NCBI GenBank assembly: GCA_964020155.1
Contig: OZ026560.1
Span: 1,150,001 to 1,214,000, forward strand
Length of the DNA stretch: 64,000 nucleotides
Origin: Chondrilla cf. caribensis
Lineage: Eukaryota; Porifera; Demospongiae; Chondrillida; Chondrillidae
Reading direction: 5' to 3'
In this document: one piece after another, positions 14,557 to 31,854 of the stretch
Position numbering within the stretch: the stretch's first letter is position 1
Layout: each line of letters opens with the position of its first letter
Notes under the pieces: generated by a model
Told to the model about the DNA's origin: nothing
What the model saw: the letters and a program-made list of their open reading frames with translations, nothing else
Database searches by the model: none
Position numbers and translations under genes: made by a program

Positions 14557-17500
14557 ATGGCAGAATCAAGAAGACGCCGATCTAGTACACCGGAATCGAA
14601 CCCTTCAAAAAGAACCAAAACGGAGAAAGGCGGGGAAATTGAGGAATGTATGAAAACGACGGATATATCCTTAGCCTATGGCGATCCAGTCATTCAACCA
14701 CCTTTGTCCGAAGAAACAAATGTCTCAAATGGTCCTTCAAGGGTATCGGAATCTCTTCATCTCCGACAACTTCAACAGCTCCAGAGTTCCGTGTCGTCTC
14801 TCCAGTCCTCTGTGTATCACTCGACACCCGCTACTTACCCTACCCCTGCAGTTCATGATAATAATACCAACCTTGGTCGACAGTTACTGACCACGGTGTT
14901 GACTCAGATGCAACGGACCCTCGCGTTGGTGAACACCTTGATGCCGGCCCTTCAAACACTGACACCTGATCACCAACTGCCACCCTCGGCCCAACCATTT
15001 GCAGAACTGTTCAAGTCCACAGCTCAGGAACAGCTCTATTGTACATCTGCGAACCAACATCAACTCTCTCCCACAATCCAACCTAGTACAACCCAACTTG
15101 AACCCCCTCTGTCTGTACCAGCACCTCGACATCAATCCCCTCCATCTATACCAGCTCAACACCAACTTCCTCTGTCCATACCTGCAATTTCATCAACACT
15201 TCTCCCATCTGTACCAGCAACCCAACATCAACTCTCTCCATCTATACCTGCAACTCAATCGCTACTCCCTCCACCTGGATCCACAGCTCATTCGGACAAC
15301 TCAGGTCACCTTTCTTTATCTTCACTTCCAACAGCAAAGCAGACTGTTTCCTTCCCCACCAACTTTGATGGAAGTGTTCTTGCAGATACTCAGTCTGAAA
15401 AGCTGACTGGAAGTACCCCAATGTACCCCAGGAATGTTGATATTCGTCCGAGTCAATTAGCCACTGCTTGTGATAAGCCCAGTGGACATCTCTCCAGACC
15501 AGATTTCCACAACTGTGAATTACTTTCCCGTGTGCAGTTGGGTAAAAACATTAATTACTTCTCTCCACCATCACCAGATGCAAATCCATCGTCTTCATTA
15601 AAACATTCATCAAATGTACTTAAATCACCAGTGGCACTATCTTCAACATTGTACCCACCACCTCCTGTGGTCCAGTCAAGCCCTCCCCAACACCCTCCAG
15701 TCCCTGTAGCTCTCAATGACGATTCAGACGATGATCTCCCAATTCCGTCATTTATCAGCAAAACAATGAAGATGAGAGGCACTACAACCACAGACAACAT
15801 ACCTGACCTTGTACCAGGCTCAAATGCCTCGCATGTCAAAACTGAACCCGTGTATGGAAAAAATGTCAACAGTGACAATTCTGGACATGTCCAGAAATCC
15901 TCCTCTTGGACTAAATCGGGCTCGTCCTGGTACCACACATCTGTGAAAATTGAGCCACCATCTTCTCTGACATCCATGGCACCATCCCACTTGTGGTCTC
16001 CAGTGAGAGTTACTGACCCTTCTTCCTATGAAATATTCTCATCTCTCCCCAAAGTAGGGATTTCCAACCAAAAGGAGAAGTTGAGTGTCCATGGGATCCC
16101 CCTGTACTGGTCTGTGTGTGTCCGGTGCTCTCCGAAGTGCAAAGGTCAGTACCATGTCATCCCCCTTGAGCCGGGTCAGGAGTATGAGAGAGTGGTTGAT
16201 CCACTGCTGGACAGCAAGTTCTCAATTGTCAGCGTCTATCGCATTCAGAACGACAGACTTTGGAAGCGTTACAGAAGTGAGCAAGCGCTGATGCTGGAGA
16301 GTGCACCCAGGGGCTACAAGATCAACCAGTCTTGGTTGTACCACACTACTTCCGCTACACCGGAGGTCATCTTTGACGAAGGATTGGATCCGAGATTAGG
16401 TCACGGAGGTCATTTCGGTAAAGGGACATACTTCAGGTTAGCAACATGCTACTTGTATGCATATGAACGTACAAGCAGCCTGTGTGTAAAGTAAGCAAGG
16501 TGCAGTAAACCCATTGATATGGACCACCAAGTTGACCGGAAAATGTACTTGGTCTCTGTAGACAGGTGATTCCATATACATACGTACGTAGATGTACTCC
16601 AATGGAGTACATACATCCACTACATATTTGTGGATTGTGTATATGTTTGTTTGTGTTTTTGTATCCTAGTGTGCATGGGTGAAAATGGTTTGTTAATACC
16701 TTTTATGTGCCCCACTTATTCATCATATTCATATACATATGTGTGCAGTGAATACTCATTAATCCACTGCAATTCATTTTCAAAAAATATGGTGGATTAA
16801 CGAGTTTGGCACATTAACTGGATATTCATTGGTACTTGTGCATTATATTGGTACTGGGAAATTGTGGCAGATTAAAGGTTTGGTGGATAAAGTGGTGGTG
16901 GATTAATGAGAAATTACTGTATGGTTCTTCTGACCTATGCCTCCAGCGACAATCCCATGAAATGCTTCCAGTACGTGAAACACTGCAAGTGTGAAAACTG
17001 TGCACAGGAGAATCCCGAAGAGACCTTCAAGATGCTTCTGTGTCGTGTACTACTAGGGGACTTCAAGGTACACATCCATACCTTATCTGGTCTATGTTAC
17101 TACCTTTGACGCATACTGCCTTACTACAGTGAAATGTGCTGACTGTAATGTACTGTATGTACTATAATTATGTTGTACATAATATGTATTGCACCCTATG
17201 ATATAGTGATACAGTGGAACCTCTCTATTATGAACACTTTGGGACCTTGATTTTAGTCCTTATTACAGTGGTTTCCTCAATTCAGAGGTCATTCAATACA
17301 CTACAGTACTACACTGGGACACAGAATGGTGTCCTTATTGCAGAGGTTTCCTCAATTCAGAGGTTACTCAATACACTATGGTATTACAGTTGGACACAGA
17401 ATGGTTATAGAGGTTTCTGCAATTCAGAGGTTTGTAATAGAGAGGTTCCACTGTATACTGTATGTGTATATATATTTTTAAGATTTAGCAACACATTGTA

Positions 17501-17673
17501 GTGAGTATCCAGTGTTGTTTTGTCATTTTGTGTGTGCTCTCCTTGAAGGTGTATGCGTATGGGCACTCGGACAGTAAACTTAAAAGAGAACCAGTCAAGA
17601 GTGATAAAGCGGGAGAAAAGTCAACCTATGATTCTGTCAAGGTGTGCGGATGACATGCGAACACACACGTGTG

Positions 17674-17721
<48 letters not shown>

Positions 17722-18166
17722 ACACATGCATGCACACACGTACCACACACACACACACACACACATTAAATAATGGCTTTACTTGATATTGTGGAGACTT
17801 TGCTATAGAAAATCAAAAAAATTAATAATAAATAAACAATATTGCTCTCAATTACACTTCACTCATTGATGTCTTAACTTGCCACAACTTTCTAAAACAC
17901 TATCTCTTCATAGTTCTCTCTTCCATACATACACACAGGGCAATGTATCCGGGTATGACGAATACGTAGTGTACAACCCCTATCGTGTCCTCCCAGAGTA
18001 CATCATACAGTACACAGCCGATAGTGTGGTCAACACCAAAGCACTACAGACCTACACCATGGCTGGCCATTCACTAGTGCAGCATGCTCAGCTCTTCAAT
18101 AATTTTCAACCCAAGGTTTCAAAACGCCACCGTCACAAGAGATCTCGTAAACGGGGGCAAATATGA
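14557..18166 (+). CDS. PARP-b: poly(ADP-ribose) polymerase-like protein
   Basis: Exons 14557-16436, 16947-17067, 17549-17641 and 17939-18166 give 773 residues in frame. The start ATG (MAESRRRRS) lies just inside an exon whose acceptor (ccttacag) is at 14549, so a 5'UTR exon exists upstream. The long N-terminus is disordered, rich in Pro/Ser/Gln/His, with repeated SIPATQ- and SVPATQ-like units, and contains two sumoylation-type motifs (VKTE, VKIE). A CVRCSPKCKGQYH segment precedes the catalytic domain: WLYHTTSA (His), GGHFGKGTYFSDNP (Tyr), LLCRVLLGDFK and DEYVVYNPYRVLPEYI (Glu). Introns sit at the same positions and phases as in PARP-a, showing the pair arose by gene duplication. Exon 2 has an extra Cys insertion (KHCKCENC), and the C-terminus is a short basic tail in place of the QGYNPP repeats. 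Probably nuclear; substrates unknown. Confidence 0.88.
16745..16921. mobile_element. Small TIR element in PARP-b intron 1
   Basis: Ends gcagtgaatactcattaatcca and tggattaatgagaaattactgt are inverted repeats with CAGT-like termini, about 177 bp, non-coding. The internal sequence echoes the ends (tggtggattaacgag, tggtggataaagtgg). Confidence 0.65.
17211..17454. mobile_element. Small TIR element in PARP-b intron 2
   Basis: Near-perfect terminal inverted repeats, acagtggaacctctctatta and taatagagaggttccactgt, with TA at both flanks consistent with a TA target duplication. The interior holds two degenerate copies of a block containing tcctcaattcagaggt. Non-coding; pogo/Tigger-like termini. Confidence 0.75.
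17676..17765. repeat. (CA)n microsatellite, PARP-b intron 3
   Basis: Two (CA)n runs separated by a short spacer, in the intron between exons 3 and 4. Confidence 0.95.
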
Positions 18167-18946
18167 AGACCAGCTCAATGTTGTATATGCTTACAATATA
18201 TGTATGTATGTATATTTGTACTGAGTTGTGCTTGCTTATGTGTACATTGTACTTAGCATTTTGTTTGTACATAAGTTTTCATTTGTTCTAATGAATTGTA
18301 TTAGCATGTTAATTTGTACTTACAGTGAAGTTTTTATATTTTCACATTTGTCTGTTCTCACAAGTTCATGGTAGAGGTTTATATATTACAGCATACAGAA
18401 TTCATCTTTTTCCAATTAAATCGAATAATTGATGCATGAAAGTGTGTAATATCACCATAATATGCATGCATCACCATGGTAACTGTACATCACTGTATGT
18501 GAGATGGGTGTGAAACAGTACTTTCTGTACATGTGTATGTACATATATACAGCTTATTCTGTGTATATATTACGTATATTATATTTTACATATATACTAT
18601 ATTCTAATATAATTATAATATACTGTATTTTGAAGATATATAATATATAATATTCAACAATATTATATGTAATTAATGTGATATAATAATAATACATGTA
18701 TTGGTGTTATATACTTATATAATATTATTCATAAATTAAGCAATATTAATGATGATATACTAATGATTAGTTGCATGAGTAGTTTTGATTTTCTGATAAA
18801 GTAAACATACACATCACATGTTACAGCTGTGCACGTACAGTACTCAACATTCTCATATCAAACACTGTACAACTTCCTGATGCCAAGTGCATATATATAT
18901 ATTATGTACGTATGTATGTATACATCAGATGCACCTTGGATGGTTG
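18167..18946. other. Convergent 3' flanks of PARP-b and ETFA
   Basis: AT-rich, about 780 bp between two convergent stop codons, with TA-rich simple sequence at 18540-18740. No gene seen; it must hold both 3'UTRs. Confidence 0.6.
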
Positions 18947-24341
<5,395 letters not shown>

Positions 24342-24429
24342 TTTAAGCGATTACGCAATCAGAGTGCTGATGTCCTATAGATACAGCGCGGTCTACAGAC
24401 GCTCTACACAAGCACCCGTTAGCAACAAA
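24342..24429. promoter_or_regulatory. Compact divergent promoter, ETFA / unknown gene
   Basis: Only 88 bp separate the ETFA ATG (24341, minus) from the ATG at 24430 (plus). It contains gattacgcaatc, resembling a bZIP (C/EBP-type) site, and gttagcaac, an X-box-like half. There is no TATA box. Both UTRs must be very short or overlap. Confidence 0.45.
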
Positions 24430-24879
24430 ATGGACCTTCACTGTCCGTTCATTAGGTTAGTACTATCCGGCTAGTGGATTACTTTCTGGCTCGCTGTGTG
24501 GATTGAGAGCGTTTTAAAAGTAGGGTTCGTTGGTGGTTAAAAGTTGTGGTTTATTCTTTCTGGTTGCAGAGCGTCTTATACCGTGACAAGGGACGGCACG
24601 TTGAAGGTTCTAGAACAGAGGGAAGAAAGAGGAAGGACGGGACAGAAGGCTCCCACCACACCATCACACCATGTAGCATCCATCGGACATCATGTAGGTG
24701 TGCTGGGACGAGGGGCAACCATTTACTAACCTCATCCGGTTTATCCGTGAACTTTGTATACGTACGCTAGAGCAACGTCAATTTTGTCATTGTGGTATAT
24801 ATAACCTGTATGCATGCGTGACTCGCGGGTAGTCTGTGTGTTGTCTAGTAAGGTATCCTGAGTGGATAATAGTATTCGT

Positions 24880-24943
<64 letters not shown>

Positions 24944-26683
24944 AGGGAGGGAGGAGGGAGTGTGTGTGCTCGCATGTGTGTCATCATTCCTTTGATCTAT
25001 GACTAGCCCACACAGTCCATAACTGCCCATGCCAGTAGGAATGGAGGTGGAATCAAAGTGATCTGCGACAGTAATATCCTCCCAAAACCATCGCAACTTA
25101 AACCGAGGTGAGGAGAGCATCATTATGTGTTGATCATGCCACATTTACAGCTCTATGAGGGATAGAATTCTGCTGTAGTGTTAGATTAAAAAATCCCTCA
25201 TTTGACTTTGGGAATTTTAGTAATTAATTACATTGTGTGAAAAGATGATAATTATTGTCGTCGTGGTTTGTTATCTAACCAGACAACAGAAGAGGAAGCG
25301 GAAACTGGAGACACCTGTGGTCCTGGATCACTTGGCACAATTGAGAAGAAAGCAGCAAGGTTTTGCTACTGGGTGAGCATCTGTGTCTAACGCTGTAGAA
25401 AGTACCCAACTCACTAGAACAGTTTGAAGTGGATATTCTTATTAGGACTGATCACACATGTCAATTTTATCAAATCTTCAACATTTTGCCCATTTGGGCT
25501 TCTTCAGGAACACTACAAAGCTAATGAACTATAGCAGTTATTATTCACAGTAGTTGTGTAGTGTTCCAAAAGAGGTCCAAGAGGGTGAAATGTTGAAAAT
25601 TTGACGATTTATTGAAGAAATAAAATTGACATGTTTAATCAGTCCAAAGAAAGATTATCAACTTCGAATTGTCTGTCCAATGTGCTGAAGTGTGGGCCTC
25701 GGGCTCCCAACCGAACTGTAGGTCTACACCTCACCCTGGGCTGGTTGATGTAGTGAATTATGTGTACATATGTATATACGTCTATATGCACTGTATAGTG
25801 CGTACTTATATAAGGGTTGTGTACTTGGAAAATGAACTGTTTTGAACCTTTGAAAGCATTACGTACGTACGTTACAAATTTTCAGTGTGTTATGACATGA
25901 CACAGCAAGACACTATTGTACTCTTGTGTGTATCTTGAGATACGTATGTGCATATGGATTGTGTGTGTGTGTGTGTGTGTGTGGGAGGACATGTGTATAT
26001 GTGTATACTACGTACTTACTTATGTCTAGTTTGTGATATCCTCTTCTGTGTACAGTCAATTTGGTGATCCTGGAGAGTTTTTTGGTGGTCATTTGACGTC
26101 TCAAAACTGCTCAAGAGATGAAGTAGAGGTTCAGGCCGTGCCTTGTTCTCCGAATTTGAAAAAGGTCCGACCTCCAGGAGGAGTGTACGACCTGGAGGAC
26201 ACCTCCAGTGGTTTCACCAGCCAGGATCATCATGTAGCAGAGACTCATCCCTTCAGCACTCCACAGGTTCACATTGTGAGGGGTAGGGAACCTGTCCTTA
26301 GTGGACCGTCTGAATTCCCCACACTTTTCAACAGCCTCCCCAAATCCAACTCTCCCGAGGTACACCAGGACTCCACTTCCCCTGGTACGGGATGTAGCCA
26401 GTACCAAACCCAGTATAGCTGTGGTGATGTGCAGCAGAGCCGTACCACCAGTACCACAGGGTACAGCGACATGTTCACTGCCGAGCCTGACAGCATTAGC
26501 CAGAGGTACAGTGACTTCATGGTCCCACAGAGTAGACAGCTTGAGAACACGGTACTAGATAACACAAGTCAGGTGAGCACTTAACACAGTAATGTGTTGT
26601 TAAACCTAGTAAACACGTACATGTGTATTTTTTTTGCTTGCTGTTGTTACGTTCTACATATGTATGTTAACACCTTGTTACAT

Positions 26684-26742
<59 letters not shown>

Positions 26743-27476
26743 CTGTTTACATGTGCATTTGTTGCTTGTTTACATGTGTGCATGATCCAGGTGTGCATTC
26801 TCTCCCTGGTAGCACCATTCCCATCTCCGATCTCCCGCAGTATAGCATACACATAAATACAAAGCTCATTTCACAAGGATCTGTACTGTAGCTATCTCCT
26901 AATCAACTTACTCAACAGTCCAACCACTTAGTAAGCATGTACATACCTTCAAGGGCACATTAATCTGTATGTCCTATTAAAGGTATTTGTTATCAGTATG
27001 AGTTAACTTGAACCCCAGTGCTAAGTGCTTTATTTTAAGTGGATTTTAGCCTGTTTCAAGCCACCTTGATATGTGGTGTACTTAAATCAGTTATGTATGT
27101 ACAGTAATCCCCTTAACATGTTTACACACTAATATCTTAAACTGGTTTAGAATTAAAATAATTTGGAAAGCTTTTCATGTGTAACTGAGGTCATAGTGTA
27201 TGTACATGAGCTAGGGATTGAGTGAAGTGTGTATGTGTTGTACTAGCCAGGGTACTTACAATGTGAATTGCACTGTACTCTCTATAGACTCCAATTCCCT
27301 GGGCAGAGAACGAAGGTGGTGTCCCTACACTATCACCCGAGATGGGTAGGCAACCTCTTGACCCTGATTTGGAGGAGGCCAATTTCAGTCTGTCCGAAAG
27401 CATTTTCTCAACATTCAGGCCAAATCGGGGGTCATGTGACAATGAGGAAGGCCCTCTAATTCCCTGGGAGGAGTGA
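24430..27476 (+). CDS. Unrecognised nuclear-type protein
   Basis: Exons 24430-24455, 24572-24697, 25283-25372, 26056-26572 and 27288-27476 join in one frame of 315 residues. Exon 2 offers two acceptors (24570 or 24572); only the second keeps the frame through exon 3. The product starts MDLHCPF, has a strongly basic stretch (GRKRKDG, then QQKRKRKLETP) fitting a nuclear localisation signal, a helical LDHLAQLRRKQQG segment, a short FGDPGEFFGGHL motif, a long Ser/Thr/Pro/Gln-rich disordered middle and an acidic C-terminus ending PLIPWEE. I do not recognise the family. The frame length across five exons argues that it is real. It is divergent from ETFA with a shared promoter. Confidence 0.6.
24883..24942. 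repeat. (GT)n microsatellite, unknown-gene intron 2
   Basis: Pure (GT)n of about 60 bp followed by a purine-rich gggaggga run. Confidence 0.95.
25444..25645. mobile_element. Inverted-repeat element, unknown-gene intron 3
   Basis: Arms ggactgatcacacatgtcaa and ttgacatgtttaatcagtcc pair, as do the inner segments around ttcaacattt / aaatgttgaa. About 200 bp, non-coding. Confidence 0.65.
26684..26741. repeat. (GT)n microsatellite, unknown-gene intron 4
   Basis: Pure (GT)n of about 58 bp. Confidence 0.95.
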
Positions 27477-28020
27477 CCCACACAACACACAATTCTATTA
27501 GCGACAGTTTCCTACAACCATATTCGGATCAACATTGTAATCATCAAGATCTTGTGTACTAGTATACTGAGCTTGTATATTTGTCAGTATACTAAGCAAC
27601 AATGTATTATGGTCTCTGTATATACGTATGCATATCTTTGTGTATACTTTTGACAATTTTCACCAGTCTTTTATTTTATCATGTATACATGTGTACACAC
27701 ACATTATACTTCAAATGAAGTACATATAACATTATATCATCAAATGACATACATTTTAATGTTGTAATGTAAAAATTCAATTATGTATATTATAATGCCT
27801 TCATTATTTGTATACATGTGTATGTACATTTGTCAGTGAACAAAATAATTACATTTTATTGTTAATGCACATTTCATTTTATGACATAACAATTCCAAGA
27901 ATTAGTATTCTAATTTTTATAAAACATATGCAATTCTTGTATGATCTAGCTACCTAGTTATCTGATACACTGACAATTGTTGTATAGTTGAGAAGGTTCG
28001 TTTCAGAGCATTAGTAGCCG
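27477..28020. other. Convergent 3' flanks
   Basis: AT-rich, 544 bp between convergent stop codons of the unknown gene and the WHAMM-like gene. No gene seen. Confidence 0.6.
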
Positions 28021-29523
28021 CTACTGCCATTCGTCCCCAGAGACATCAACAGGTTCGTCGTCGCTGTCTCCGTTGTCGGGAGCCACCTTCATCCGAACAG
28101 CCTCCACACGTTTCCTCAAGGCAGAGTGGTGTCTGTCAGAGAGCGAGAGACGTTCGGGATCACTGCCAGATCTGATCAGCTTCACTTCGTCGTCTGTTGT
28201 GAGGGTGGATGTGGTCAGGCGAATGCTCTTACCCAGGTCAGAAGGCTTTAGTCTCTTCCGGATGTCTGTGATGTCCTTTGGATTTATCCCCACAAATGCA
28301 TCCACATTATCTTTCTTATTCTTTGAAGGGGATTGGGAATTGGGAGACGCAGCGTTCTTTGAAACTGGTCCTGAAGATGACGCTGGTGGTTGTGATGGTG
28401 GAGGTGGGGGAGGAGGCATGGGTGGAGCAGGTGGGGGCGGGGCAACAGGGAGTGGAGGAGGAGGGGCAACACTTGTCGTGGGTGGTGGGTGCTGCACTTG
28501 GACAGCTAAAGTACTGAGAAGTTTCATCAATGTATTCTGGTCTATTGGCAGAGCCTGATCGGGCTGTAGCGACACTGAAACAGGACCAGCTCTGTCTACC
28601 TGTGACTTCTTGGTTGATTTAGTGCTGGAAGCTGACGTCTTCTTGGGTTTTATGTTACTCTGTTGACTGATGGAGGCAAAACGCGATGTTGTAACGGATT
28701 CTGGTGGCTTGGACTCTTTACCACCACTTGTACCCTTGAGTGTCGTCGTCTCTGTTCTCTTCCAAGGTGGGACGTAGTCCTTGGGGGTGGCCTTGTTTAG
28801 AGTGGATCCCTACATCAAACAAGATAGTCCCGTGTAATGCAATTTTGATACAAGTACTGAACGTATGTACACCCAAAGCAACACATACGTGTAATATACT
28901 ATACACACATACACGCGTAATACACTATACACACAACACAACACACATATGTACATGTGTGATACATTTTACACACAAATGCAAAATTGTATCCATAGCA
29001 AATCCACTATATACAAATAGAATCACATAGACAACCAATGGATGGCAATATGATAACATCTGATGGTATCATGCTGTTTAACCATACATTGCATGTACGT
29101 ACATGTACGTATACAAATACAGTGGTGGTGATGATATAAGGTGATGCATGCACGTACGTACGCAGCCATACACTAGGTGCACACACACACATACCATACA
29201 CACTTGTGTACTCTCCCATTCAGCTCACCTGTCTGTAGTGTTTTACTCTCTGAAGAGCCATCTGACGATGTACCTTCATCTCCTGCTTCCGATCTTCCTC
29301 ACGTTTCTTCAGTAGATTTTCTTTCTACGAACATATCAAGTGGAAAGAAATGTATATTGGTTACGTGTACAATCAGGCATAAAACAATACTACAGTGCAT
29401 ATCTGAATACTACATAAGTATGATCACAAAATTATGCACACAAACACACCCACACACACAAGCACACACACACACATACACACACGCACGCAGCACACAT
29501 ACATATGCACACGCACGCACACA

Positions 29524-29581
<58 letters not shown>

Positions 29582-30307
29582 TGCACCTTCTCTGCAGCCA
29601 TGTGAGCAGCATAGCTCCTTTCCATATCAACAGAAGGCAGGACTCCAGCTCGCTTATCATGAACACAAGATTCCAATTCTTTCTGTGACAAGAAAGGAAA
29701 CACACAAAAGTAATAATTATCACCAGCTCATATCCACATTAGTCTGGCCTGCTACGACCGTCCCATTAGGCGCCTGAAGGACGAGGAGGGGGAGGAACGG
29801 TTGAGCAGCAATAGTAATTGGTTAACACCTTTAGGTTATTATTCTGAAATGATGATAGTTGTATTGCTGACTTCTGTAACTTCTCAAGAACACAAGCAAA
29901 CCTTCTCTCCAATTTGTCATCCATAACTTTGGTCAATGGCGGACACTTCCTTGCTACGTCCTACGTACGTATGTAGACCTAAAGAACTGAATGTCATGAA
30001 TACCATGGCCGCAATTTGGGGTAGTCGAATCTGATTGGTCGTTAAGGTGTTAACCAATTACTATTGGTGCTAGTCCCTCCCCTTGTTGCCCCTCCAAGCA
30101 CCTGATGGGACAGTCATAGCGGGCAAGACTGATATCCACATACACTGTTAGGGAGGGAGTGAGGCGACATCTTCAGGCTCTCTAAGGCCTTGCCTATGTA
30201 CGTATATCAGTACCTGATATACAGTATATTTGAACAAATGTACATGAGTATGAGTATACCTAAGAACAGGTATGCATATCCAAGCACAGAAACACACACA
30301 CACACAC

Positions 30308-30361
<54 letters not shown>

Positions 30362-31616
30362 TCTTAAGCCTGTACTTTGCTCCCTTACTCCTCAGCTTGT
30401 ATATCCTATCCTGAACAGCCTTCTTCTGACATCCGTCAAGATACTGCAGCTTAAACTGTAGTTTTCTTTCTTCCTCCTTCAGTAACAACAGCTGTACCTC
30501 AAGACACTTTGACTGAATCTGGTAAACTCGGTCTTCGTGTTCAAGAAGCTCTTCCTCCATGTTGCTCCCATCCTCAACATTCGCCATAGCAACAAGAGCC
30601 AATTCCCGCTGTCCCTTGAGATAGGCTAGCCTTGCTTCTAAATATCGAACAATTGACTTGTTAGCCTCATCTTTTAAGCTTTCCAACCTCCCCCAAGCCT
30701 TCTTGTCGAAATGTTTACCAATATCTGCACGATCCTGTTCAGTCCTTGACAACCTCAATTCTGCTCTCTCGGCATCAATCTGATATCGCTCAAGCAACAA
30801 TTCATCCAGTTTCTCTTTTGCTGTGGTATATTCTTCATGATAACGTCTCTCTTCCCGGGCAGCTGATATTTTGTCTTGACCTTCGCTCTGCGAACCCAAA
30901 CGAGCAGCATCATCTCTTCTGTTTCGTGCAATCTCACACAGATCTTCAAACGGCTTACTCTGATACATGTAATACAAGTTCTCTGCTCTGCGCAAATAGA
31001 ACAATGCTTCGTCCTCCTCAATGTAGTAATCATGTAGTTGAGCGATGTTCCTAAACTCTCGCTCCATTTTCGACTTTAGAACACTTTCATACTCTTCCAA
31101 AGCTTTATCCTTTTCGTCCTGGTAGTATTTTCTATGAAGCTCGCTCCATTTTTCCTCATAGTCCGTTTGGGAAGGTAGACACTCTTCGAAAAACAAACTC
31201 AAAACTATCTGAGGCCCGCAGAGTGCCGTTATACTTTCGAAATAGGACACGATTTCCTCATACAACCCATCAGGAATGACAACTTGGCTCCATCCTAGGT
31301 ACCCCCATATACCGCCCGGTTTTTGTGGCAAAGCTGGAAGTGCACTAGCTTCGATTTGCCCTGGGAACAGCTCCACTAGTCGCTGGTGCAGCGACGTTAG
31401 CTTTTCGAAGCTAAACTCACTCTCGATCTCGTTGGACGCGTCTTGAAACACTCCTGAAACACCTTGGACGGATATTTTTACATGACAAGAGCTGCTTCCT
31501 TCAACTACATCATACGTACACACGACATGAAGATCGGATGAAGACGGTTTAATAGAAAAATAGTCTTCTTTCACTGGAATGAATTCATTTTCGTCCAAAC
31601 TCCTTTCTCTTTCCAT
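28021..31616 (-). CDS. WHAMM/JMY-like actin nucleation-promoting factor
   Basis: Exons 30360-31616, 29587-29682, 29229-29324 and 28021-28809 give 745 residues, all in phase. Family members bind membranes and microtubules and activate the Arp2/3 complex; WHAMM acts at ER-Golgi/autophagic membranes, JMY also nucleates actin. Seen here: an N-terminal domain starting with a FIPVKEDYF segment like the family's WVPV start, then EFSFEKLTSLHQRLVELFPG; a long coiled coil (about residues 180-480, LHDYYIEEDEALFYLRRAE, EERKLQFKLQ); a polyproline stretch (PPMPPPPPPPSQPP) that would recruit profilin; and a C-terminal connector/acidic tail (ALRKRVEAVRMK, then DSDDEPVDVSGDEWQ) with the penultimate Trp used to bind Arp2/3. 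No canonical WH2 is visible; KDITDIRKRLKPSDL is the nearest match. The annotated ATG is preceded by an overlapping short upstream ORF. Confidence 0.85.
29430..29583. repeat. (CA)n, WHAMM-like intron 2
   Basis: Degenerate then pure (CA)n, ending 3 bp from the exon boundary at 29587. Confidence 0.93.
29736..30134. mobile_element. Inverted-repeat element, WHAMM-like intron 1
   Basis: Two arms of about 95 bp in inverted orientation: 29736-29834 (agtctggcctgctacgaccg ... aatagtaattggttaacacc) and 30045-30134 (ggtgttaaccaattactatt ... ). The middle (about 210 bp) is unique and non-coding. Confidence 0.75.
30292..30359. repeat. (CA)n abutting the WHAMM-like intron 1 donor
   Basis: On the gene's sense strand this is (GT)n starting at the donor right after the exon ending at 30360. 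Confidence 0.95.
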
Positions 31617-31635
31617 TTTCAGCGCGCTCTGCCAT
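31585..31635 (-). promoter_or_regulatory. Upstream ORF overlapping the WHAMM-like start
   Basis: An ATG at 31635 opens a 16-codon frame (MAERAENGKRKEF...) that overlaps the main ATG at 31616 in another frame and stops at 31585. If included in the mRNA it would force leaky scanning and lower translation. Its effect depends on where transcription starts. Confidence 0.4.
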
Positions 31636-31854
31636 GAAAATTTGTACACTCAATACAGACTAGTTATCTCGTATTAATGTCGCAGCACTGTACTCTGCTA
31701 AATTTAGACATAACATCATTATCACAAGACGGACCATGTAACCATAGATAATACCACAGATAATCTATCTATGATAATACAAACCGCACCGACCCGTGAT
31801 CCCCATAGGAAACATATTGGAGGCGAGAATGGGTCTGGGCTACGCGAGTCTAGC

